64,000 bases of DNA from a bacterium (GTDB lineage: Bacteria; Zhuqueibacterota; Zhuqueibacteria; Residuimicrobiales; Residuimicrobiaceae). A program made the position numbers and the translations under genes. Positions 19,014 through 26,586 of this stretch are shown one piece after another. Location of the stretch: contig JAKQNR010000032.1 of assembly GCA_029565685.1 (NCBI GenBank), positions 62,001 through 126,000 of the forward strand. The letters are read 5' to 3'. The notes under the pieces were generated by a model. It had not been told where the DNA came from. It searched no databases and saw only the letters and a program-made list of their open reading frames with translations. The first letter of the stretch is position 1, and every line of letters starts with the position of its first letter.

Positions 19014-19400
19014 ATGAACTGTCTGATCATTGACAATCCACACCACGAGTTGCCGGGCGCTCTTGATCGCTTTTTACAGGAGAAAGGGGTGGACACGGTT
19101 CGATTCTGTGATCCGTGGATGGCTGTGCAAAAAGCTCAAGAGCAGCATTTTGACCTGATTCTTCTCGATGCACAGACTCCGGGAATGCGCATCGACAGTA
19201 CAATCCGGCTGTTGAAGGGGTGTGATCCGCAGGCGCGCATCATTGTGCGCACGGATGAGAACTCTCGTCATCTGGAGGCGCAGGTGCGCAACGAGCGGGT
19301 CTATTATTACCATGTCGATTCTTTCGGTGATCAGGAGCTGTTGTTGGCGATTTCCGCCGCGCTCGGCGTTATCGGTCATTCGCCGGTCAGGGAGTTGTGA
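19014..19400 (+). CDS. Degenerate receiver-domain protein, first gene of the hydrogenase operon
   Basis: The 128-residue protein has the length and strand pattern of a CheY-like receiver. The phospho-acceptor region is kept (LILLDAQTPG) and a Thr is present in IIVRTDE. However, the N-terminal acidic pair is reduced (IIDNPHH), and the conserved Lys near strand five is missing (YYYHVDSF). Phosphorylation would therefore be impaired or altered. Its place between the sigma-54 promoter and hydC suggests a role in regulation of the complex. No output domain is present. Confidence 0.7.
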   Translation: MNCLIIDNPHHELPGALDRFLQEKGVDTVRFCDPWMAVQKAQEQHFDLILLDAQTPGMRIDSTIRLLKGCDPQARIIVRTDENSRHLEAQVRNERVYYYHVDSFGDQELLLAISAALGVIGHSPVREL

Positions 19401-19449
19401 TCCGTTATTTCGGCCAATTATCAATCATTGAATAAACAGCGAGGAAACA

Positions 19450-19911
19450 ATGCAAGCGAGCGATGTGTACAGCAAGTATCCTGGGAACGATCCATCGGTT
19501 CTGATTCCCATTCTTCAGGATGTGCAGGAAGTGTACGGTTATGTGCCCGAGGAGGAGCTGCATAATATTGCCAAACATACGCGCCTGCCGGTCAGCCGGG
19601 TTTTTGGCGTTGCCACGTTTTATAATCAATTCCGCCTTACGCCGCTGGGCAAAAATGTGATCCGCGTATGCCGCGGCACGGCGTGTCATGTCAAAGGCTC
19701 TTTGGATATTCTCACCACGTTGGAAACCGAGCTGGGGATAAAAGCGGGCGGCACCACCCGGGACGGGCAATTCACCATCGAGACAGTGGCCTGCATGGGC
19801 GCCTGCAGCATTGCGCCGGTCATTTCGATCAACGACGAATTTTTCGGCGGCTTGACGGTCAAGGAAGTGCAAAAGTTAATCGCCTCTCGCCGGGCGGAAA
19901 AAAGTGAATGA
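19450..19911 (+). CDS. hydC: NuoE-like [2Fe-2S] subunit of the first [FeFe]-hydrogenase (HydC/HndA)
   Basis: The 153-residue thioredoxin-like ferredoxin matches HydC of trimeric hydrogenases and NuoE of complex I. The cluster ligands are visible as CRGTACH and ACMGAC, and the helical N-terminal part has GYVPEEELHNIA and FGVATFYNQF. It passes electrons near the flavin subunit HydB. A GAGG site precedes the ATG. The stop lies 7 bases before the preferred start of hydB. Confidence 0.93.
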   Translation: MQASDVYSKYPGNDPSVLIPILQDVQEVYGYVPEEELHNIAKHTRLPVSRVFGVATFYNQFRLTPLGKNVIRVCRGTACHVKGSLDILTTLETELGIKAGGTTRDGQFTIETVACMGACSIAPVISINDEFFGGLTVKEVQKLIASRRAEKSE

Positions 19912-19918
19912 GGAGCTT

Positions 19919-21913
19919 ATGAATTCCTATACCCCATTGTTTACCAATTGCTGGCACACTCAGGAAACCCCGTGCAAATATTTCGTGACCTGCGTCCAAA
20001 CCGCTCCTCAGTGCAACCAATCGGCTGAGAGCAAAAAGCGATTGGACGCGTTTAAAAAAGAGCTGCTGCTGGAGGAGCATCGCCAGCCGGTCATTCTGGT
20101 CGGCATGGGCACCTGCGGTCTGGCCAACGGCGCGCAGAAAGTCTATGATGCGTTGGCGGCTGAGCTGAAGAAAAAGAACATCAACGCCAAACTGGTGGCC
20201 ACCGGCTGTGTCGGTTACTGCTCCCGCGAAGTCATTGTCGACGTCAAGCTGCCGGGATCGGGCCGCATCAGTTATGCGGAGGTCAAGCCGGAGGATGTGG
20301 AGAGGATCATCGATGCAACCGTGATGCAGAAAAATATTCTGCCGGACAAGGTGCTCGGCGTGTACACGGATGGGCCGCACAACGGCTGGAAGGATGTGCC
20401 GTCGATGCAGCAGGTTCCGTTTTTCGCCAAGCAGAAAAAGCTGGTGTTGGAAAATTGCGGCGTCATCGATCCTGAAAGCATCGATCAGTATCTGGCTCGC
20501 GGGGGCTATCAGGGTTTGAGCCAGGTTATCAACACCATGAAGCCGCAGGAGGTGATTCAGAATGTGCTCAAGGCCGGTTTGCGCGGCCGCGGCGGCGGCG
20601 GTTTTCCGACGGGCAAAAAGTGGGACCTGGCTGCCAAAAGCAAGGGCGATAAAAAATATCTGATCTGCAATGCGGATGAGGGCGATCCTGGCGCTTTTAT
20701 GGATCGCGCGGTTCTGGAGGGCGATCCCCACCGCATCATAGAGGGCATGGTGATCGCCGCCTACGCCATCGGCGCTTCAGAAGGCTATATTTACTGTCGC
20801 GCGGAATATCCGTTGGCCATCAAACGCTTGCTTAAAACCATCGACGACGCCAGGCGCTACGGCCTGTTGGGCAACAACATCCTCGGCAGCGGCTTTGATT
20901 TTGACCTTAAAATCAAAAAAGGCGCCGGCGCTTTCGTCTGCGGTGAAGAGACCGCGTTGATCCATTCCATCGAAGGCAAGCGGGGCATGCCCCGTCCGCG
21001 TCCGCCTTATCCGTCGGATGAGGGCTTGTTCGGCAAACCGACGGTGATCAATAATGTGGAAACCTTTGCCAATGTGCCGACCATTTTCAAATACGGTGCA
21101 GAGGCTTTCAGCGCCATCGGCACCGCCGGCTCCAAGGGCACAAAAATTTTCGCCCTGTCCGGCAAGATCGTCAACACCGGACTGGTGGAGGTGCCCATGG
21201 GCACGACGCTGCGCGAGGTGATTTTCGACATCGGCGGCGGTTGTTCAAACAATAAAAAGTTTAAAGCGGTGCAGATCGGCGGCCCCTCCGGCGGCGCGCT
21301 GCCCGAGTCTGTTCTGGACACGCCGGTGGACTATGAGTCGCTCAAATCCATCGGCGCCATGATGGGATCCGGCGGACTGGTGGTTATGGATGAGTCCACC
21401 TGTATGGTGGATGTGGCTAAATTCTTTATGACTTTTATTCAATCGGAATCCTGCGGCAAGTGCATCCCCTGCCGCGAAGGCACCAAACGGTTGCTGGAGA
21501 TCCTTGAACGGTTGACGCAGAGCTACCGCAGCGAAAAGTCGCCGGAAGAGGCGCTGCTGCGCTTCCAGGGCATGGTGTATTTGGAGCGTTTGGCCGATGT
21601 GATCAAGAACACCTCGCTGTGCGGATTGGGGCAGACTGCGGCCAATCCGGTGCTGAGCACATTGCGCTATTTTCGCGATGAATATGAGGCGCACCTTTAC
21701 GACCGGCGCTGTCCGGCCGGCCATTGCCGCGAGCTGTTGACCTATCGCATCGACACCGAGGCCTGCACCGGTTGTACGGTGTGCGCGAAAAAGTGCCCGG
21801 AGAACGCCATTGTGGGTGAAAAGAAAAAAGCGCACTATATTATCGAAGAAAAGTGCATCCGTTGCGATCAGTGTCGCGCCAACTGCAAATTCAACGCCAT
21901 TATCGTCGAATAA
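19919..21913 (+). CDS. hydB: NuoF-like flavin subunit of the first [FeFe]-hydrogenase (HydB)
   Basis: The ~664-residue NAD(H)- and FMN-binding subunit of an electron-bifurcating hydrogenase. In order: an unusual N-terminal segment with Cys at about 11, 19, 25 and 32; a thioredoxin-like [2Fe-2S] domain (about 55-135; MGTCGLANG and TGCVGYC); the NuoF core with RGRGGGGFPTG and CGEETALIHSIEG; the N3-type cluster motif SCGKCIPCREG...CGLGQ; and a C-terminal two-[4Fe-4S] ferredoxin (CTGCTVCAKKCP, CIRCDQCRANCK). Known HydB proteins oxidise or reduce NAD and split electrons with ferredoxin. A GTG at 19904 is in frame, but the ATG at 19919 has an AGGAG just upstream. Confidence 0.93.
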   Translation: MNSYTPLFTNCWHTQETPCKYFVTCVQTAPQCNQSAESKKRLDAFKKELLLEEHRQPVILVGMGTCGLANGAQKVYDALAAELKKKNINAKLVATGCVGYCSREVIVDVKLPGSGRISYAEVKPEDVERIIDATVMQKNILPDKVLGVYTDGPHNGWKDVPSMQQVPFFAKQKKLVLENCGVIDPESIDQYLARGGYQGLSQVINTMKPQEVIQNVLKAGLRGRGGGGFPTGKKWDLAAKSKGDKKYLICNADEGDPGAFMDRAVLEGDPHRIIEGMVIAAYAIGASEGYIYCRAEYPLAIKRLLKTIDDARRYGLLGNNILGSGFDFDLKIKKGAGAFVCGEETALIHSIEGKRGMPRPRPPYPSDEGLFGKPTVINNVETFANVPTIFKYGAEAFSAIGTAGSKGTKIFALSGKIVNTGLVEVPMGTTLREVIFDIGGGCSNNKKFKAVQIGGPSGGALPESVLDTPVDYESLKSIGAMMGSGGLVVMDESTCMVDVAKFFMTFIQSESCGKCIPCREGTKRLLEILERLTQSYRSEKSPEEALLRFQGMVYLERLADVIKNTSLCGLGQTAANPVLSTLRYFRDEYEAHLYDRRCPAGHCRELLTYRIDTEACTGCTVCAKKCPENAIVGEKKKAHYIIEEKCIRCDQCRANCKFNAIIVE

Positions 21914-21938
21914 CCCGGCGCGTGAAACCGGCTGACAG

Positions 21939-21978
21939 GACCACAGGCGCCTGTGGTCTGCTCCGGCCTTCGGGCCGG
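21939..21978 (+). promoter_or_regulatory. Two adjacent stable hairpins between hydB and hydA
   Basis: GACCACAGGC is followed at once by its exact complement GCCTGTGGTC (21939-21958). Then comes CCGGCC-TTCG-GGCCGG (21963-21978), a stem with a UUCG-type tetraloop. There is no T run, so this is not a classic terminator. In mRNA the pair could set relative HydB/HydA levels by stabilising a processed end or slowing polymerase. Confidence 0.5.
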
Positions 21979-22035
21979 CGCCCAGGCGCAATAATCAAAC
22001 GCATGAGTGAACGTTAGAACGCCAATGAGGAAAGT

Positions 22036-23748
22036 ATGACGATTACAATAAACAACAAAGAAGTTTGGGCCAATCCGGGCGAGACCATTCTGACCGTGGC
22101 GCAACGCGAAGGCGTGCACATTCCCACGTTATGTTATTTGAAGAATCTTACTCCCACCGGTTCCTGCCGCATCTGCGTGGTGGAAGTGGAGGGACAACGC
22201 AGCCTGGTTCCTTCCTGCGCTTTCCCGGTGGCCGAAGGGATGAAGATTCAGACCAACTCGCCGCAGGTGCGGCGGGCGCGCAAGACCATCGTCGAGCTGC
22301 TGATCGCCAATCATCCGCAGGATTGTCTAGTGTGCGTGCGCAATGGCAACTGCGAATTGCAGAAACTGGCGGAGCAGTACGAGGTGCGCGATCACCGGTA
22401 TCAGGGTGAACGGCGCAAAGCTAAAATCGATCTTGCCAGCCCTTCCATCGAGCGCGATCCGGAAAAATGCATCCTCTGCGGCCGCTGCGTGCGCGTCTGC
22501 CATGAGGTGCAAAACGTGGGCGCCATCGATTTCGTGCGCCGCGGCTTTCACTCCACCGTGGCGCCTGCCATGGACGGCAGCCTAAACACCATCGCCTGCG
22601 TGTTTTGCGGGCAGTGCGTGGTGGTCTGCCCAGTGGGCGCGCTGCGTGAAAAAGGCAGCCAAAAAGGGGTGTGGGAGGCGATCAACAATCCCCAGAAGCA
22701 CGTAGTGGCCCAGATCGCCCCTGCGGTGCGCGTGGCGCTGGGCGAAGAGTTCGGCATGGAGCCGGGCAGCATCGTCACCGGCAAGATCACTGCCGCTCTG
22801 CGCCGTCTCGGCGTGGACCGGGTGTTCGATACCAATTTCGGCGCTGATTTGACCATCATCGAAGAGGCGCATGAGCTGCTGCACCGAGTGAACCATAAAG
22901 GCGTGTTGCCGCTGCTCTCCTCCTGCAGCCCGGGATGGGTGAAATATGTCGAGCATTTTTATCCTGATCTGCTGCCCCATGTCTCCACCTGCAAGTCGCC
23001 GCACGAGATGGAAGGCGCCATGATCAAGAGTTATTATGCCCAAAAAGTCGGAATCGATCCCAAGGATGTGTTCGTCGTATCGATCATGCCCTGCATCGCC
23101 AAAAAATTCGAATCGCAGCGGCCGGAGCTGGCCGATGAATACCAGGATGTGGACGCAGTGCTCACCACCCGGGAGCTGGCGCGCATGATCAAAGCCGCCG
23201 GCATCGACTTTGCCAAGTTGTCGGAAGAAAATTTCGATGATCCCATGGGCGAATCCACCGGCGCCGCCGCCATTTTCGGCACCTCGGGCGGCGTGCTGGA
23301 GGCGGCATTGCGTTCCGCCCACTATTACCTCACCGGCAAGGATATGGATCAGATCGAGTTCAGCTCTGTGCGCGGTTTGGCCGGGGTGCGTGAAGCCACA
23401 GTGACCATCAACGGTCTGACCCTTCGCGTGGCTGCGGTCAGCGGTCTGAAAAATGTCGATAAATTTCTCGAAGGCATCCGCACCGGCGACTCGCCCTATC
23501 ATTTTATCGAGGTGATGGCCTGCCCCAACGGCTGCATCAACGGCGGCGGTCAACCGATCCCCTCGGATCCGGAAAAAGTGCGCAAACGGATCGAGTCGCT
23601 GTATGCCATCGATCGCTCATTGCCTAAACGGGCTTCGCATCACAACGAGTCGATCATCAAATTGTACAAAGAGTTTCTCGGCGAGCCCAACGGCCATAAA
23701 GCGCATGAACTGTTGCACACTGAATTCACCGAACGGGGCGTCGAATAA
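22036..23748 (+). CDS. hydA: Catalytic [FeFe]-hydrogenase subunit of the first complex (HydA)
   Basis: The 570-residue enzyme has a [2Fe-2S] domain (Cys33, 44, 47, 61), a His-Cys3 [4Fe-4S] site (His93, Cys97, 100, 106), two ferredoxin clusters (Cys145-155 and 188-198) and the H-cluster domain. The H-cluster motifs read SSCSPGW (about 295-301), MPCIAKKFE (Cys352) and EVMACPNGCINGGGQP (Cys495, 499). It reduces protons or oxidises H2 in the cytoplasm. The second Cys of the usual TSCCPxW is Ser here. A small iron-hydrogenase-subunit-like C-terminal tail is present. The stop overlaps the next ATG (TAATG), so translation is coupled to the sensory kinase. Confidence 0.94.
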   Translation: MTITINNKEVWANPGETILTVAQREGVHIPTLCYLKNLTPTGSCRICVVEVEGQRSLVPSCAFPVAEGMKIQTNSPQVRRARKTIVELLIANHPQDCLVCVRNGNCELQKLAEQYEVRDHRYQGERRKAKIDLASPSIERDPEKCILCGRCVRVCHEVQNVGAIDFVRRGFHSTVAPAMDGSLNTIACVFCGQCVVVCPVGALREKGSQKGVWEAINNPQKHVVAQIAPAVRVALGEEFGMEPGSIVTGKITAALRRLGVDRVFDTNFGADLTIIEEAHELLHRVNHKGVLPLLSSCSPGWVKYVEHFYPDLLPHVSTCKSPHEMEGAMIKSYYAQKVGIDPKDVFVVSIMPCIAKKFESQRPELADEYQDVDAVLTTRELARMIKAAGIDFAKLSEENFDDPMGESTGAAAIFGTSGGVLEAALRSAHYYLTGKDMDQIEFSSVRGLAGVREATVTINGLTLRVAAVSGLKNVDKFLEGIRTGDSPYHFIEVMACPNGCINGGGQPIPSDPEKVRKRIESLYAIDRSLPKRASHHNESIIKLYKEFLGEPNGHKAHELLHTEFTERGVE

Positions 23749-25745
23749 TGGGAGTGGTCTGGACCATACCAGAGCGCTGCAAGCGCTGTTACAGCTGCAT
23801 CCGCGAATGCCCGGCCAAAGCCATCAAGGTGGAAAAAGGCCAGGCCAAGGTCATCGACGAACGGTGTCTGGCCTGCGGCCACTGCGTGCGGGTTTGTTCG
23901 CAGCAGGCCAAAGCGGTGCTCAGCGGGGTGGAACAGACCTTGGAATTTTTGCATCAGGGCCATCATGTAGTCGCCATGGTGGCGCCGACCTTTCCAGCTT
24001 CCTTTATCGATTTTCCGCCGGAGGTGTTTGTCGGCGCGCTGCGCCGGATCGGCTTCCGCAGCGTGGTCGAGGTGGCCTATGGCGCTGACCTGATCAACCG
24101 GGAGTATTACCGGCTGATCAACGTTCAGGACAAACGGTCTGGATTCCAGGCTCTGCCGCTGATCACCAGCTCCTGTCCGGTCATCTGTGATCTGGTGGAA
24201 AAATATGTGCCGGATCTTTTGCCTCACTTGGCGCCTGTAGTCTCGCCCATGGTCGCCATGGGGCGGGTCATGCGCAAGCTTCTCGGACCGGAAATCAAAA
24301 CGGTCTTTATCGGTCCTTGCGTGGCCAAAAAAGTGGAATCGCGCAAACCGCAGGTGGCGGACGCGGTCGATGAGGTGCTGACCTTTAAAGAGCTGCATCA
24401 AATCTGGGAGCTGCTTAACATCGATCCCTCCGCGGCCGAGCCCTCGACGTTTGATCCGCCCTATGCGTATCTGGGCCGTCTCTATCCGGTTTCCGGCGGC
24501 CTTCTGCGCAGCGCCGGCTTGCCCTATGACATCATGAACAACGAAGTGATCGTCACCGAGGGCAAAGGGCGCACGCTGCGATTGCTGGACAGCCTGCAAA
24601 AAGGCGAGATCAAGGCCAAGGTGGTGGACATTCTTTTCTGCGAAGGCTGCATCAATGGTCCTTTTGCCGATTCCACGCTGAACTCGTTCATGCGTAAAGA
24701 AAAGATCGTCAGCTATACCGATTCACTGCGCACCCGCATCAGCTATGTGGAGTGGAAGAAGACCATTTTGCAGAACCAGGATGTGAACGTGCGTCGGGAG
24801 TTCAAGATCGCGCCGATCCTGTCCAAACAGCCGACGCCTGAGGACATTCAGAAAATTCTCGCCTCCATCAATAAAATCAATCCGGAGGATGAACTCAACT
24901 GCGGGTCCTGCGGCTATGAGACCTGCCGGGACTATGCTGCAGCGGTTTTTCAAGGCATTGCCGAAGAGGAGATGTGCCTGCCCTACCTGATCGAAGAACT
25001 GCAGCGCACCCAGCAGGATTTGCAACAGTCCCTTTCCGAGTTGGCAGACGCGCAGGAGCAATTGATTCAGCGGGAAAAGCTCGCCTCCATAGGTCAACTG
25101 GCGGCCGGCGTGGCCCACGAGGTCAACAATCCGCTGGGATCGATCATGTTGTATGCCCACCTGCTGCTGCAGCAGTTGAAGAGCGATGATCAAAAATCGC
25201 GCGATCTGGTGTTCATCATGGAAGAGGCTAAACGCTGTCAAAAGATCGTGGCCGGTCTGCTCAACTTCGCCCGCCAGGGCAATTTATCTCTGCGGCCGCA
25301 CAAGCTGCAGGACATTCTGCAAAAGCTGGTGAGCGTGGTTTCCCACCAGGCGTTGTTCGAGAACATCACCATAACCATGGATTTACCGGATCTTCCCGCC
25401 ATCGAGCTCGACGACGATCAAATCTATCAGGTGTTTCTTAACCTGGCGGTGAATGCTGCTGAAGCCATGCCGCAGGGCGGTACCCTGACCATTCGCTGCC
25501 GCCACCTGGTGGAACGGCATGTGGTAACCATCGAGTTTCAGGACACCGGCTGCGGCATTCCACCGGAGAACAGCAACAAGCTGTTCGTGCCGTTTTTCAC
25601 CACCAAACAGATCGGCAAGGGCACGGGATTGGGCCTGGCCATCGCCTACGGCATCATCAAGATGCACAAGGGCAATATCTACTTCAAGAGTGAACCCGGG
25701 CACGGGGCTGTTTTTACGGTCGAGTTGCCCGACCATATCCATTGA
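23748..25745 (+). CDS. Sensory [FeFe]-hydrogenase fused to a histidine kinase
   Basis: This 665-residue fusion has a two-[4Fe-4S] ferredoxin (Cys11-21 and 40-50), an [FeFe]-hydrogenase large-subunit domain (about 70-340), a further cluster motif (CGSCGYETC...C, Cys385, 388, 393, 410), a coiled stretch, HisKA (phospho-accepting His457 in AAGVAHEVNNPL) and HATPase (NAAEAM, DTGCGIP, GTGLGLAIAYG). H-cluster motifs are altered: TSSCP (proton-relay Cys replaced by Ser142, ligand Cys143 kept), GPCVAKKVE (Cys191) and FCEGCINGP (Cys298, Cys301; two residues between the Cys, not three). This resembles the sensory hydrogenase groups C/D. No PAS domain is present. It most likely senses H2 or redox state and phosphorylates nearby receivers. 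Confidence 0.9.
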   Translation: MGVVWTIPERCKRCYSCIRECPAKAIKVEKGQAKVIDERCLACGHCVRVCSQQAKAVLSGVEQTLEFLHQGHHVVAMVAPTFPASFIDFPPEVFVGALRRIGFRSVVEVAYGADLINREYYRLINVQDKRSGFQALPLITSSCPVICDLVEKYVPDLLPHLAPVVSPMVAMGRVMRKLLGPEIKTVFIGPCVAKKVESRKPQVADAVDEVLTFKELHQIWELLNIDPSAAEPSTFDPPYAYLGRLYPVSGGLLRSAGLPYDIMNNEVIVTEGKGRTLRLLDSLQKGEIKAKVVDILFCEGCINGPFADSTLNSFMRKEKIVSYTDSLRTRISYVEWKKTILQNQDVNVRREFKIAPILSKQPTPEDIQKILASINKINPEDELNCGSCGYETCRDYAAAVFQGIAEEEMCLPYLIEELQRTQQDLQQSLSELADAQEQLIQREKLASIGQLAAGVAHEVNNPLGSIMLYAHLLLQQLKSDDQKSRDLVFIMEEAKRCQKIVAGLLNFARQGNLSLRPHKLQDILQKLVSVVSHQALFENITITMDLPDLPAIELDDDQIYQVFLNLAVNAAEAMPQGGTLTIRCRHLVERHVVTIEFQDTGCGIPPENSNKLFVPFFTTKQIGKGTGLGLAIAYGIIKMHKGNIYFKSEPGHGAVFTVELPDHIH

Positions 25746-25773
25746 ACGGATCAAGAACCCTGCGGCGGTTGCT

Positions 25774-26160
25774 ATGAAAAAAAAGATTTTGCTGATCGAT
25801 GACGATGTCGATCTCATCGAACTCAACAAAGCGCTGTTGACGGTGATGGGCTATGAGGTGCTTTTCGCCTACAACGGCCGGGAGGGATTGGACCTGGTCG
25901 CTCAGTGCGCCCCGGATCTGATCATCCTGGATGTGATGATGAACTCTCCGGGCGAGGGATTCGAGGTGGCGCGGGCGATCAAAGAAAACAAAGACACCCG
26001 CCACATTCCGATCATCATGCTCTCCGCAGTCAATAACGAGTCAGGTTTCTCCCTGCGGGTGGGGCCTGACAAATCGTGGAATCCTGTGGATGCCTTTATC
26101 GACAAACCGGTGCGCAAGGAGCAATTGATCAAAACCGTACGCAATCTACTGGCCAAATAA
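25774..26160 (+). CDS. Single-domain response regulator 1 of the hydrogenase operon
   Basis: This 128-residue receiver has the acidic pair in LLIDDDVDL, the phospho-acceptor in LIILDVMM, and Ser/Lys in IIMLSAV and FIDKPV. Between strand four and strand five it carries a ~20-residue insert (Glu-Ser-Gly-Phe ... Trp-Asn-Pro-Val-Asp) that ordinary CheY-like proteins lack and that is also present in the next gene. No output domain. The frame can be extended upstream to 25690 inside the kinase gene, but ATG 25774 gives the normal N-terminus. It is the first gene after the sensory kinase and a likely phosphate acceptor. Confidence 0.88.
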   Translation: MKKKILLIDDDVDLIELNKALLTVMGYEVLFAYNGREGLDLVAQCAPDLIILDVMMNSPGEGFEVARAIKENKDTRHIPIIMLSAVNNESGFSLRVGPDKSWNPVDAFIDKPVRKEQLIKTVRNLLAK

Positions 26161-26178
26161 CTAACAGAAAGTGGCGTT

Positions 26179-26586
26179 ATGAATAAAAAAATTCTCATGA
26201 TCGACGACGATGTGGATCTGGTCCAGCTCATCAAGCCGGTGCTGGAGAAAGAGGGCTACCAAGTGGCCGCCGCCTTTGACAGCCGCGAGGGCTGGGACCT
26301 GTTTCAGAGCTTTGCTCCGGATGTGATTTTGATGGATTTGGCCATGGAGCACTTTGATTCGGGCTTTGTGCTCTGCCATAAAATTAAAAACAGCGATCAA
26401 GGCAAGAACACGCCCATTATCATGATGACCGCTGCCGGCCATGAAACCGGCATTCGTTTTTCCACGCAAACGGCGGAGGAGCGGCGATGGATCCGCGCCG
26501 ACGATTACCTGGACAAACCCATCCGTCCCAGGGATCTGCTTGCCTATCTGCGCGAAAAGGTCTTTCACCAGTCCGATGCACACTGA
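26179..26586 (+). CDS. Single-domain response regulator 2 of the hydrogenase operon
   Basis: This 135-residue receiver is clearly paralogous to the one 18 bases upstream: ILMIDDDVDLV, VILMDLAM and YLDKPI motifs, and the same type of insert between strands four and five (HETGIRF ... RRWIRADD). No output domain is present, so it may relay phosphate or act through protein contact. Its 3' end overlaps the start of the hybrid kinase gene by 11 bases, so the two are probably translated together. Confidence 0.87.
   Translation: MNKKILMIDDDVDLVQLIKPVLEKEGYQVAAAFDSREGWDLFQSFAPDVILMDLAMEHFDSGFVLCHKIKNSDQGKNTPIIMMTAAGHETGIRFSTQTAEERRWIRADDYLDKPIRPRDLLAYLREKVFHQSDAH

Noticed and set aside
22582..23553. 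Long minus-strand open frame opposite hydA (323 codons), and similar ones opposite hndD, the NagB fusion and pgk
   Set aside because: These are shadows of GC-rich coding sequence: no ribosome sites, no recognisable motifs, and rich in His/Arg/Gln as expected for antisense frames.
26441..26575. Longer start of the receiver-PAS-kinase hybrid
   Set aside because: It would read through the receiver gene upstream in another frame; ATG 26576 directly precedes the receiver fold.
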